Assembly (NCBI GenBank): GCA_964388085.1
Contig: CAYLZW010000395.1
Span: 1 to 5,067 of the forward strand
Reading direction: 5' to 3'
Length of the DNA: 5,067 nucleotides
Origin: CAYLZW01 sp964388085
Lineage (GTDB): Bacteria; Myxococcota; UBA727; CAYLZW01
Numbering within the stretch: position 1 is the first letter of the stretch; each line of letters opens with the position of its first letter. Positions 1-5,067 of the stretch are shown one piece after another. The notes beneath the pieces were generated by a model, which did no database searches, was not told where the DNA came from, and saw only the letters and a list, made by a program, of their open reading frames with translations. The position numbers and the translations under genes were made by a program.

Positions 1-156
1 TTCTCCTTCTCCTTCGCCTTCGCCTTCGCCTTCGCCTTCGCCTTCGCCTTCGCCTTCTCCTTCGCCTTCGCCTTCTCCTTCTCCTTCGCCTTCTCCTTCG
101 CCTTCGCCTTCGCCTTCTCCTTCGCCTTCGCCTTCGCCTTCCCCTTCGCCTTCGCC
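1..156. repeat. Hexanucleotide tandem repeat, 26 units (TTCKCC; GGNGAA on minus strand)
   Basis: The tract is 26 uninterrupted six-base units starting at the window edge, so the full array may be longer. On the plus strand I count 18 TTCGCC, 7 TTCTCC and 1 TTCCCC. All variation is at one position, the third base of the glycine codon on the coding minus strand. The Glu codon is GAA in all 26 units. Because the unit is six bases, gain or loss of units by slippage would change the length of the Gly-Glu linker without shifting the frame. The array ends abruptly at 156. Confidence 0.97.
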
Positions 157-270
157 ACCGGGGTCCCCGGCGTCGGGCGCAGTGGGCTGTGGGCTGCACG
201 CGAGGGGCAGCTGCGCACCGAGCAGGACGATGAGGAAGCGGAGCAAAAGGGAGAGGCGACGAGTGCGCAT
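1..270 (-). CDS. Predicted lipoprotein with long Gly-Glu repeat, N-terminal part (runs off left edge)
   Basis: This reading frame opens with ATG at 270 and stays open to the window edge, giving 90 residues of a longer protein. Residues 1-24 look like a lipoprotein signal peptide: a basic start (MRTRR), a hydrophobic core (LSLLLRFLIVLLG) and a cleavage region ending PLAC, so Cys25 is the likely lipidated residue. The lipobox is imperfect, with Pro at -3 and Leu at -2. A short Pro/Asp/Gly linker (residues 26-38) leads into 26 consecutive Gly-Glu pairs (residues 39-90). By analogy with GE-rich lipoproteins common in Myxococcota, the acidic run would be a flexible spacer holding a C-terminal domain away from the membrane; that domain lies outside the window, so function is unknown. 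AAGG eight bases before the ATG is a weak ribosome binding site. The frame is chosen because the signal peptide and the GE run share it without a break. Confidence 0.8.
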   Translation of the reverse strand, partial: MRTRRLSLLLRFLIVLLGAQLPLACSPQPTAPDAGDPGGEGEGEGEGEGEGEGEGEGEGEGEGEGEGEGEGEGEGEGEGEGEGEGEGEGE

Positions 271-425
271 AGGTGTTGCCTTGAGTCTCTCGCCGGCCGC
301 GGCCTTCGAGCGCGGCGAGTGGCCAAGTGTAGCCCGGAGCGCGCGCCTGCGCCGTGAGGCCGGCGACCTCGCGCGTCCGTTCCCGCTCCCTTGCGCGCTG
401 CAGCTCCCGCCGCCGCCGTCGTCCG
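271..425. other. Intergenic spacer between dpaL-like gene and lipoprotein gene
   Basis: These 155 bases separate the stop of the ammonia-lyase gene from the start of the lipoprotein gene; both genes are on the minus strand. The stretch is extremely GC-rich and I see no ORF with family resemblance. It holds one promoter-like element, listed separately, and no hairpin followed by a T-run that would be a clear terminator. Confidence 0.6.
326..331 (-). promoter_or_regulatory. Possible -10 element for the lipoprotein gene
   Basis: On the minus strand TACACT fits the bacterial -10 pattern TANNNT and is one of the few AT-containing patches in this GC-rich gap. It would place transcription start around 319, giving a leader of about 50 bases. 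No recognisable -35 box lies at the expected distance, so this is only a candidate. Confidence 0.25.
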
Positions 426-1520
426 TCAGGGCAGCGGGTTCGCCGCGCGGCTCTCGGTGCTGATGAGCAACACGCTCGCGTCCGGCCCGATGGGCGCGGC
501 GGCGACGAGCTTCCGCATCCCGGCGAGGCTGGCGGCGCCGCATGGGCCGGCGTCCACGTCGAGGGCCCCGAGCTCGCGCACGGCGCGGACGCACTCCTCC
601 TCGCCGACCGTCAGCGCGGCGTCGAGCCCCTCCTTCACGACCTGCCAGGCGGCGGGCGACGGGGTCCCGCAGTTGAGCCCGTGCATCACCGTCGGGCGCG
701 TGGGCACCGTCGTGAGCGCGCCCGCGCGCAAGGACGCGAACATCGCCGGCGCGTGCTCGGGCTCCACGCTGACGACGAGGCAGCCCCCGCCCGCCGCCCG
801 GTAGTGGCGCACCCCCGCCTCGAGCAGCGAGCCGACCCCCGTCGGCACCGCCACCGCGTCGAGCTTCCCGACGCCCGCGGCGCGGAGCTGCTCGTCGGCC
901 TCGTCGAAGAGCGTCGAGTATCCGTCGACGATCCAGCGCGGCACCTGCTCGTAGCCCTCCCAGGAGGTGTCCTGAATCAGCAGCGCCTCATCACCGAGGG
1001 CCGCCGCCGCCTCGGCCGCCGCCCGCACCACGTCGTCGTAGGACCCGTCGAGCTCGCTCAGCTCGGCGCCCTCGCTCGCGATGCCGCCCGTGGCCGCGTC
1101 GGTGAGCCCCGCGGGGATGAAGATGTGCGCCTTCAGCCCGAGGAGCTTCGCCATGCGCGCCACCGCTCGCCCGTGGTTGCCGTCGGTGGCCGCGTGGAGC
1201 GTGAGCGTGCGCCCGGCCGCGAGCCGCTCCCGAAGCTCCGACAGCCCGAGCGCGCGCCCCTCGGCGCCGAGCCGCGTCGAGAGCGCGCGCGACACCGCGT
1301 AGGAGGCGCCGAGGATCTTGAACGCCGGCAGCCCGAAGCGAGAGGCCTCCTCCTTCACGAACAGGCGGCCGACGCCGAGCTCGCGCGCGAGCGCGGGCAG
1401 CTCGACGAGGCGCGTCTCGGCATAGCCGGGCAGCGAGCGGTGAAAGTCGATGACGCCAAGGGGCGCGTCCGTGCTGAAGCGCGCAGCGTCGGGGTTTCGA
1501 TAGAGCTCGGTCTCGATCAC
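426..1520 (-). CDS. Diaminopropionate ammonia-lyase family PLP enzyme
   Basis: The 364-residue product belongs to fold-type II PLP enzymes and resembles E. coli YgeX/DpaL (about 398 residues) along most of its length. That family converts 2,3-diaminopropionate to pyruvate and two ammonia in the cytoplasm. Seen here are the PLP-lysine region RFGLPAFKILGASYA (Lys68), the ATDGNHGR motif (Asp113), the QDTSWEGY motif (Asp184), a Gly-rich loop TGVGS (227-231), HGLNCGTPSP (280-289) and a C-terminal LLISTES. Lys68, Asp113 and Asp184 match the active-site Lys77, Asp120 and Asp189 of the E. coli enzyme, with similar spacing. The open frame extends upstream to 1712, but GTG at 1520 is preferred: GAGGAG lies seven bases before it, and homology begins just after it. 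Related lyases acting on other amino acids cannot be excluded. No neighbour points to a diaminopropionate pathway. Confidence 0.87.
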   Translation of the reverse strand: MIETELYRNPDAARFSTDAPLGVIDFHRSLPGYAETRLVELPALARELGVGRLFVKEEASRFGLPAFKILGASYAVSRALSTRLGAEGRALGLSELRERLAAGRTLTLHAATDGNHGRAVARMAKLLGLKAHIFIPAGLTDAATGGIASEGAELSELDGSYDDVVRAAAEAAAALGDEALLIQDTSWEGYEQVPRWIVDGYSTLFDEADEQLRAAGVGKLDAVAVPTGVGSLLEAGVRHYRAAGGGCLVVSVEPEHAPAMFASLRAGALTTVPTRPTVMHGLNCGTPSPAAWQVVKEGLDAALTVGEEECVRAVRELGALDVDAGPCGAASLAGMRKLVAAAPIGPDASVLLISTESRAANPLP

Positions 1521-1890
1521 GCGCGTTCTCCTCGTCGGCGAACGAATATGGCAGAGGCTGCAGCGCGTTGGAAACGCTCGATGTTCAGTGACAGTTGGCC
1601 TCGACACGAGAGAGCCGGCGTCGTCCAGTACCTTCGGCAGCGTCGCGGCAGGGATGTGCGCGGAGAAGCCGTGCACCGTCCCCCACACGCGCTCGACCTT
1701 CACGCCTGGCAAGCCGCCGACGCTCGCGTAGGACGCCCCTGCTTCACGCGCTTGGCCGGCGGGGTCCGCTCCCGCCAGGTCTGACCGCCATCGAAGCGAA
1801 CGATCGCGAGCGCGCCATAAGCCGCGTCCGCCGGTATGCGATCGCGCGCCTGAGCTCGTGGACGTGGCTCTCGTCGACGGCAGCTCTTCG
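1521..1890. other. 370-base gap between rluF-like and dpaL-like genes
   Basis: I find no intact gene with family resemblance here. The minus strand carries two short protein-like stretches in different frames, described as a possible gene remnant. Closer to the ammonia-lyase start, the minus strand has CATATTCG (about 1543-1550), an AT-richer patch that could be part of its promoter but does not match TANNNT, and GAGGAG at about 1528-1533, which serves the GTG start at 1520. No clear terminator follows the pseudouridine synthase stop at 1891. Confidence 0.5.
1588..1843 (-). pseudogene. Possible remnant of a secreted protein gene (I9-propeptide-like fragment)
   Basis: On the minus strand, from about 1742 to 1600, one frame encodes GASYASVGGLPGVKVERVW followed by GTVHGFSAHIPAATLPKVLD. 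The GFSAHIPAATLPKVL part resembles the end of the inhibitor I9 propeptide of subtilisin-type peptidases (pattern NGFAAxLxxxxLxxL). Just upstream, about 1840-1745, a different frame encodes AAYGALAIVRFDGGQTWRE, where IVRFDGG could be the first strand of such a propeptide; FDGGQTW also resembles an Asp-box. Joining the two needs a frameshift near 1745. No start codon with a ribosome binding site and no catalytic domain follow: the second frame runs into the ammonia-lyase gene. A decayed gene is one reading; chance coding potential in GC-rich DNA is the other. Confidence 0.3.
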
Positions 1891-2622
1891 TCACGACGCT
1901 GGGTCGCCGAGCACCGCGCGCCTCAGCTCGCTGAGCTCGTCGGGCGTGAGCGGCCGCCACTGGCCCTTCTTGAGGCCGGCGAGGTGCAGGTTCAGGATCC
2001 GCACGCGCCGAAGACGCACCACGTTGGGGTAGCCGAGCGCCTCGCACATGCGCCGCACCTGCCGGTTGCGCCCCTCGACGATGGCGAGCGAGAACTTCTT
2101 GTCGCCGAGGCGCTTCACCTTCGCCGGCAGCGTCTTGCGTCCGAGGATCGGGAGGCCCGTGCGCATGGCGCGCAGCGCCGCCTCGGTGATCGGGCGGTCG
2201 ACCTCGACGAGGTACTCCTTCTCGTGCCGGCCCGCCGAGCGCAGCAGCTTGTCGGCCAGGTCGCTGTCGTTGGTGAACAGGATGAGCCCGGAGGTGGCGA
2301 CGTCGAGCCGGCCCACGGGGAAGATGCGCGCCTCCGGCAGCTGCCCGGGCGCCTTCTGGAGCGCGTCCATGATGTTGTCGCGCGCGCCCTTGTCCGTCGT
2401 CGTGATGACGCCGATGGGCTTATGGAAGACGAGGTAGACCTTGTCTTGCTTCGGGCCGACGGCGACGCCCTTGACCTCGACGCGCTGGCCCTCCGAGACG
2501 GTGTCACCGAGCACGGCCACGCGTCCGTCGATGCGGACCTCGCCGGCGGCGATCATGCGGTCGGCCTCGCGCCGGGAGGCGACGCCGGTCTCGGCGAGGT
2601 AGCGGTTGATGCGGGTCGTCAT
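1891..2622 (-). CDS. rluF: 23S rRNA pseudouridine synthase, RluF-like (RsuA/RluB/RluE/RluF family)
   Basis: The 243-residue product isomerises a uridine in ribosomal RNA to pseudouridine. An S4 RNA-binding domain covers about residues 5-50 (INRYLAETGVASRREADRMI). The catalytic domain follows, with the family motif FPVGRLDVATSGLILFTND; Asp107 in GRLD is the expected nucleophile and has the same number as in E. coli RluF. Other RluF-like stretches are TTTDKGARDNIMD, HEKEYLVEVDRPIT, GLPILG and EGRNRQVRRMCEALGY (183-198). These favour RluF (U2604 of 23S rRNA) over RluB or RsuA, but the exact site is inferred. It lacks the Lys-rich C-terminal tail of E. coli RluF. The ATG at 2622 is chosen because homology starts there; an in-frame ATG at 2688 would add 22 unlike residues. 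No clear Shine-Dalgarno precedes 2622. It is a housekeeping gene, transcribed away from the next gene. Confidence 0.9.
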   Translation of the reverse strand: MTTRINRYLAETGVASRREADRMIAAGEVRIDGRVAVLGDTVSEGQRVEVKGVAVGPKQDKVYLVFHKPIGVITTTDKGARDNIMDALQKAPGQLPEARIFPVGRLDVATSGLILFTNDSDLADKLLRSAGRHEKEYLVEVDRPITEAALRAMRTGLPILGRKTLPAKVKRLGDKKFSLAIVEGRNRQVRRMCEALGYPNVVRLRRVRILNLHLAGLKKGQWRPLTPDELSELRRAVLGDPAS

Positions 2623-2734
2623 GGGCGGCAGCGCGCAGCGTATAGCGCATTTGCCGCGCGCAGGAGCGGCCCCCTGAGCCGGGCACACCTCGACGGGCAG
2701 CGCCGTCCGCCTCTACCATCGAGGGGAGTCAGAC
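2623..2734. promoter_or_regulatory. Divergent intergenic region with candidate promoters
   Basis: These 112 bases separate two genes transcribed outward, so promoters for both should lie here. On the minus strand TATACGCT (about 2637-2644) contains TATACG and TACGCT, the latter matching TANNNT and ending 14 bases before the rluF-like ATG; transcription from it would leave a leader of only a few bases, which fits the missing Shine-Dalgarno. On the plus strand TACCAT (2714-2719) matches TANNNT, but lies very close to the ribosome binding site of the next gene. No convincing -35 boxes are seen. Confidence 0.4.
2721..2728 (+). promoter_or_regulatory. Ribosome binding site deciding a TTG start
   Basis: GAGGGGAG ends six bases before TTG at 2735, the normal spacing. 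The nearby ATG at 2744 would be 15 bases away, too far for good initiation, so the rarer TTG start is favoured for the 315-residue gene. Confidence 0.6.
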
Positions 2735-3682
2735 TTGGCTGCCATGGAGCACACGCTCTCTCCTCCTGCCGGCATGCAGCTCGTGGCCTCGGGCAGCCGT
2801 CCGCTCGCCGCCGCTCTGAGCGAGTCGCTGCGCGCCGTGTGGGGAAGTGTGCGCGAAGGTGGTCTCGACGACGGGGCGCTGCTGCCGGCAGACGTGCGCG
2901 CGGAGATCGAGCGGCTGCACGCGTTCCATTTCCGCGGCGCGCTGTGGATCTTGTACGGCGACGTGCTCGAGCAGGTGCAGCAGCAGGGCCTCGAGAGCGT
3001 GCACCACCCGCTCGACGAGGTGCTCTCGGGTGAGCTCGGCCAGCGGCTCAAGGGCGCCCACCTCGAGCCCGCCTTCGTGCTCGACGACCGGCGTACGCTC
3101 TGGTTCCTGAAGGGCCGCGTCGACGACGAGAGCGCCGCCTTTCCGGTCGTGTTCGACGCCGCCGAGGGGGCGAGCCCGCGCTGGCAGGTGCTCTACCCGG
3201 ACCTCGAGCTCTCGCCCAACGACTGGCGCATGGGCGCCAAAGAGCCCCGCACGCTGTTCGCCACGCACGACGAGGACGTCTTCGAGCTGCGCGGCAGCGT
3301 CCCCTCCGACGCGGGCGCCAGAGCGCCGCCGGTGCCGACGGCGTGGACGCTGCAGCTCGGGCGTGGTCGCTACCACTTCGGCGAGCACAGGGCGCTGCGC
3401 GCGCGGCCGCCTCTGCTCTCCACCGCCGCGCTCGGCGGGCCCGCCGGCCGGGACCGGGATCTCGCCTTCACCATCACGAGCGAGGACGGCGCGCCGCCCG
3501 TCATCCAGGGCACGCGCGCGCGCTGTGAGGATCCGCTGGTGTGGTTCAAGCCCTACGACCGGCTGCTGCGGCGGGTGGACGACACGCTCTGTCGCGGCAG
3601 CGTGCAGGGCGACGAGGCGCTCACCCTCGACGTCACGTCGCCGGACGCGCTGACCGTGCGCTACTGGCGCATGCCGCGTTGA
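2735..3682 (+). CDS. Uncharacterised 315-residue soluble protein
   Basis: I do not recognise this protein. The reading frame has strong third-position GC bias and a good ribosome binding site, so it is very likely a real gene. There is no signal peptide, lipobox or transmembrane segment, which suggests a cytoplasmic protein. The first third is mostly helical in character (residues 20-115, including HFRGALWILYGDVLEQVQQQ). The middle and C-terminal parts look beta-rich and carry many aromatic residues (LWFLKGR, WQVLYPDLELSPNDWRMG, WTLQLGRGRYHFGEH, LVWFKPYDRLL, VRYWRMPR). Only one Cys pair is apparent (in ARCEDP and TLCRGS), and I see no metal or nucleotide-binding signature. Translation starts at TTG 2735, or less likely ATG 2744. 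The next gene starts 72 bases downstream on the same strand, so co-transcription is possible, but no functional link is shown. Confidence 0.8.
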   Translation: MAAMEHTLSPPAGMQLVASGSRPLAAALSESLRAVWGSVREGGLDDGALLPADVRAEIERLHAFHFRGALWILYGDVLEQVQQQGLESVHHPLDEVLSGELGQRLKGAHLEPAFVLDDRRTLWFLKGRVDDESAAFPVVFDAAEGASPRWQVLYPDLELSPNDWRMGAKEPRTLFATHDEDVFELRGSVPSDAGARAPPVPTAWTLQLGRGRYHFGEHRALRARPPLLSTAALGGPAGRDRDLAFTITSEDGAPPVIQGTRARCEDPLVWFKPYDRLLRRVDDTLCRGSVQGDEALTLDVTSPDALTVRYWRMPR

Positions 3683-3683
3683 G

Positions 3684-3711
3684 CCTCGGGGCCTCAGTCA
3701 ACTGACCGAGG
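3684..3711 (+). terminator. Bulged hairpin after the 315-residue gene
   Basis: CCTCGG (3684-3689) pairs with CCGAGG (3706-3711), and inside it TCAG (3694-3697) pairs with CTGA (3702-3705) around a TCAA loop, leaving GGCC bulged on the 5' side. It starts one base after the stop codon. No T-run follows (AACAGGG), so intrinsic termination would be weak; it could instead be an mRNA-stabilising or partially terminating structure. Confidence 0.3.
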
Positions 3712-3719
3712 AACAGGGT

Positions 3720-3742
3720 AGGTGCGGCACCGATAAGCACCT
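3720..3742 (+). other. Short inverted repeat next to the ribosome binding site
   Basis: AGGTGC (3720-3725) and GCACCT (3737-3742) are inverted complements with 11 bases between them. The right arm ends two bases before the GGAGGT ribosome binding site of the peptidase gene. It could be an mRNA hairpin affecting translation or an operator, but a six-base match can arise by chance. Confidence 0.25.
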
Positions 3743-3743
3743 C

Positions 3744-3749
3744 GGAGGT
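3744..3749 (+). promoter_or_regulatory. Strong Shine-Dalgarno for the peptidase gene
   Basis: GGAGGT sits five bases before the ATG at 3755. It is the best ribosome binding site in the window and fixes the start, which matters because it rules out an upstream extension that could carry a signal peptide. Confidence 0.8.
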
Positions 3750-3754
3750 AATCC

Positions 3755-5017
3755 ATGGTCGTCGCTACCCGCCGCATCCTTCCGAGCAACGCCGCCAACG
3801 TCAAAGACCAGCTCAACGACATCCAGCGTCGGGTGCAGCACGACTCTTTGAACCGCGGCGACACGGGTGACGCGGTGGCCGACCTGCAGAAGCGGCTGCG
3901 CTCGTTCGGCATGAAGCCTGGCCCGGCCGACGGGGTCTTCGGCGCCCAGACCGAGCGGGCGCTGCGCAGCTTCCAGCGGAAGGCGGGCATCACCGTCGAT
4001 GGCGTCGCGGGCAACGAGACGCTCCGCGCCATGCGCCAGAAAACCGAGTACGTGAAGGACGGCTTCGAGACGTCGGCGGGCAGGGGTGAGCGCGGCGCCG
4101 ACATCGGCCGCGCCGAGCGCATGCTGAAGGACCTCGGCATGAACCCCGGCAACGTCGACGGCCTGTTCACGAAGAACACGGCCGACGCCGTCACCCGCTT
4201 CACCTCGCGCGACCCGTCGCTGCCCACGAAGGCGCGCATCGACGCGCAGACCTTCGCCCGCATGCGCGAGCGCTACAAGAAGCCGCTCGAGAAGGGCGAC
4301 AACACGGCCGGCGTGCGCCAGCTCGAGAAGAACCTGAAGGCCCTCGGCCGTAACCCCGGCGACATCGATCGCAACTACACGCAGGACACCAAGCGCGCCG
4401 TGCGCAACTTCCAGAAGGCCAACGGCCTCGAGGCGACCGGCATCGCCACCTTGCAGACGCGCAAGGCGATCCAGAAGGCCGTGGACGCGCTGCCGCCGCC
4501 CGTCGACCAGCAGATCGCGCAGTTCGGCAAGAACGAGCCTCGCCACGACTACCGCCGCGAGGTGGTGAACAGCGACGGAGACCGGCTCAACAAGCGCACC
4601 GTGGCGATGATGGATCGCGCCGAGTACATCATGCGCAACAAGTTCGGCCACAAGAACTTCAGCTTCAAGGTCGTGCAGGGCAGCTACAGCGGCAGCGTCG
4701 CGGCCAGCGGCGGCACGCACGACCGGGGCGGCGCCATCGACATCCACACCTGGAGCCACAACCAGGGCACCGTCGACGACATGGTGAAGGCGCTGCGCAT
4801 GTCGGGCTTCGCGGCATGGAGCCGCGGCCGCGGACACGACCGCTTCGATCCGCACATTCACGCCATCGCCATCGGTGACCGCGAGCTCTCGTCGTCGGCC
4901 GCCAATCAGGTGCAGGAGTACTTCAACGGCGGCGACGGCCTCATCGGCAGCGCCGCGGATCCGGACCGCAACCTCGGCCGCCCGGTCCCCCAGTGGGCCC
5001 GCAAGTACAACCACTGA
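3755..5017 (+). CDS. Triple peptidoglycan-binding protein with C-terminal M15-type peptidase-like domain
   Basis: The 420-residue product has three PG_binding_1-type repeats at about residues 31-94, 107-170 and 178-240. Each carries the same core: SFGMKPGPADGVFGAQT, DLGMNPGNVDGLFTKNT and ALGRNPGDIDRNYTQDT. A C-terminal domain (about 268-392) has the marks of the M15 zinc DD-peptidase superfamily: SGGTHDRGGAIDI, with His322 and Asp329 seven residues apart as expected of zinc ligands, and DPHIHAI, where His369 is the likely third ligand and Asp365 or His367 possible catalytic residues. The ExxWH signature of VanX/VanY-like members is absent. The expected role is binding and cleaving peptide cross-links of cell-wall peptidoglycan. 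The N-terminus (MVVATRRILPSNAANVKDQL) has no Sec, Tat or lipoprotein signal, although its substrate lies outside the cytoplasm. This recalls phage endolysins or proteins exported by other routes. No holin or other phage gene is visible. Actual peptidase activity is inferred. Confidence 0.85.
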   Translation: MVVATRRILPSNAANVKDQLNDIQRRVQHDSLNRGDTGDAVADLQKRLRSFGMKPGPADGVFGAQTERALRSFQRKAGITVDGVAGNETLRAMRQKTEYVKDGFETSAGRGERGADIGRAERMLKDLGMNPGNVDGLFTKNTADAVTRFTSRDPSLPTKARIDAQTFARMRERYKKPLEKGDNTAGVRQLEKNLKALGRNPGDIDRNYTQDTKRAVRNFQKANGLEATGIATLQTRKAIQKAVDALPPPVDQQIAQFGKNEPRHDYRREVVNSDGDRLNKRTVAMMDRAEYIMRNKFGHKNFSFKVVQGSYSGSVAASGGTHDRGGAIDIHTWSHNQGTVDDMVKALRMSGFAAWSRGRGHDRFDPHIHAIAIGDRELSSSAANQVQEYFNGGDGLIGSAADPDRNLGRPVPQWARKYNH

Positions 5018-5067
5018 TTCGTTCGCCGAAGGCACGACGCGCGCGGGCAGGGTAGCTTCCGGCCATG
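5018..5067 (+). other. Spacer after peptidase gene, ending at a possible next start codon
   Basis: Directly after the stop is a small imperfect hairpin, TCGT (5019-5022) with ACGA (5034-5037) enclosing GCC/GGC around GAA; it lacks a T-run and is only a weak terminator candidate. The last three bases are ATG. TAGCTT (5053-5058) matches TANNNT and ends six bases before that ATG, so a leaderless gene might start here, but no codons are available to test it. Confidence 0.25.

Noticed and set aside
1..156. Repeat tract as a CRISPR array or as coding in another frame
   Set aside because: There are no spacers between the six-base units. The alternative frames give Ala-Lys/Glu-Lys or Arg runs on the minus strand and Phe-Ala/Ser type runs on the plus strand, but only the Gly-Glu frame joins a signal peptide.
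182..463. Small plus-strand frame over the lipoprotein start and spacer
   Set aside because: It runs antisense to the signal peptide, is Arg/Ser/Pro-rich, and has no ribosome binding site or family resemblance.
354..1784. Long plus-strand open frame opposite the ammonia-lyase gene
   Set aside because: Its product is Arg-, Ala- and His-rich with no family resemblance, and the opposite strand encodes a clearly recognisable enzyme. Such frames arise from GC-rich codon bias.
2623..2688. 22-residue upstream extension of the rluF-like protein
   Set aside because: The extra residues are not similar to the S4-domain start of the family, and the ATG at 2622 puts the catalytic Asp at the same position as in E. 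coli RluF.
1858..3033. 391-codon plus-strand open frame across the rluF-like gene and the divergent spacer
   Set aside because: It lies opposite a conserved pseudouridine synthase, crosses an intergenic region and overlaps the 315-residue gene in another frame. Its composition is that of an antisense shadow.
3698..5035. 445-codon minus-strand open frame opposite the peptidase gene
   Set aside because: The plus strand has repeated domains, a metal-site motif and a strong ribosome binding site. The minus-strand product is low-complexity Val/Ala/Arg/His-rich and has no motif.
3755..5067. Prophage lysis cassette
   Set aside because: The peptidase-like protein could be an endolysin, but no holin, spanin, tail or integrase gene and no attachment-site repeat are visible, so a prophage call is not supported.

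Overview
The window is GC-rich DNA with the strong third-position GC bias of a high-GC bacterium. The best guess for its source is a member of the Myxococcota (myxobacteria and relatives). The main clue is a lipoprotein-like gene whose mature N-terminus is a long Gly-Glu (GE) run, a style common in predicted surface lipoproteins of that phylum. The weak, non-E. coli-like promoters and the mix of core and orphan genes fit but do not prove this. No tRNA, rRNA, CRISPR array, insertion sequence or integrase is visible.

Layout from left to right. (1) At 1-270 (minus strand) is the 5' part of a lipoprotein gene that runs off the left edge; its last 156 bases in the window are 26 perfect-length hexamer units encoding (GE)26. 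(2) At 426-1520 (minus) is a PLP-dependent enzyme of the diaminopropionate ammonia-lyase (DpaL/YgeX) family, best started at a GTG with a good ribosome binding site rather than at the longest open frame. (3) At 1521-1890 is a 370-base gap without a convincing intact gene; its minus strand holds two out-of-frame fragments, one resembling a subtilase I9 propeptide, so it may be a decayed gene. (4) At 1891-2622 (minus) is a 23S rRNA pseudouridine synthase most like RluF. (5) At 2623-2734 is a divergent intergenic promoter region. (6) At 2735-3682 (plus) is a 315-residue soluble protein that I do not recognise. (7) At 3755-5017 (plus), behind a short spacer with hairpins and a strong Shine-Dalgarno sequence, is a 420-residue cell-wall protein with three tandem peptidoglycan-binding repeats and a C-terminal M15-type zinc peptidase-like domain, yet no export signal. 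The window closes on an ATG that may start another gene.

The genes do not form one obvious pathway. The three minus-strand genes are separated by gaps of 155 and 370 bases and probably have their own promoters. The two plus-strand genes are 72 bases apart and could be co-transcribed. I see no clear new multi-gene system. The items most worth a second look are the GE hexamer expansion, the signal-less wall hydrolase with the unknown gene ahead of it, and the possible gene remnant at 1521-1890.
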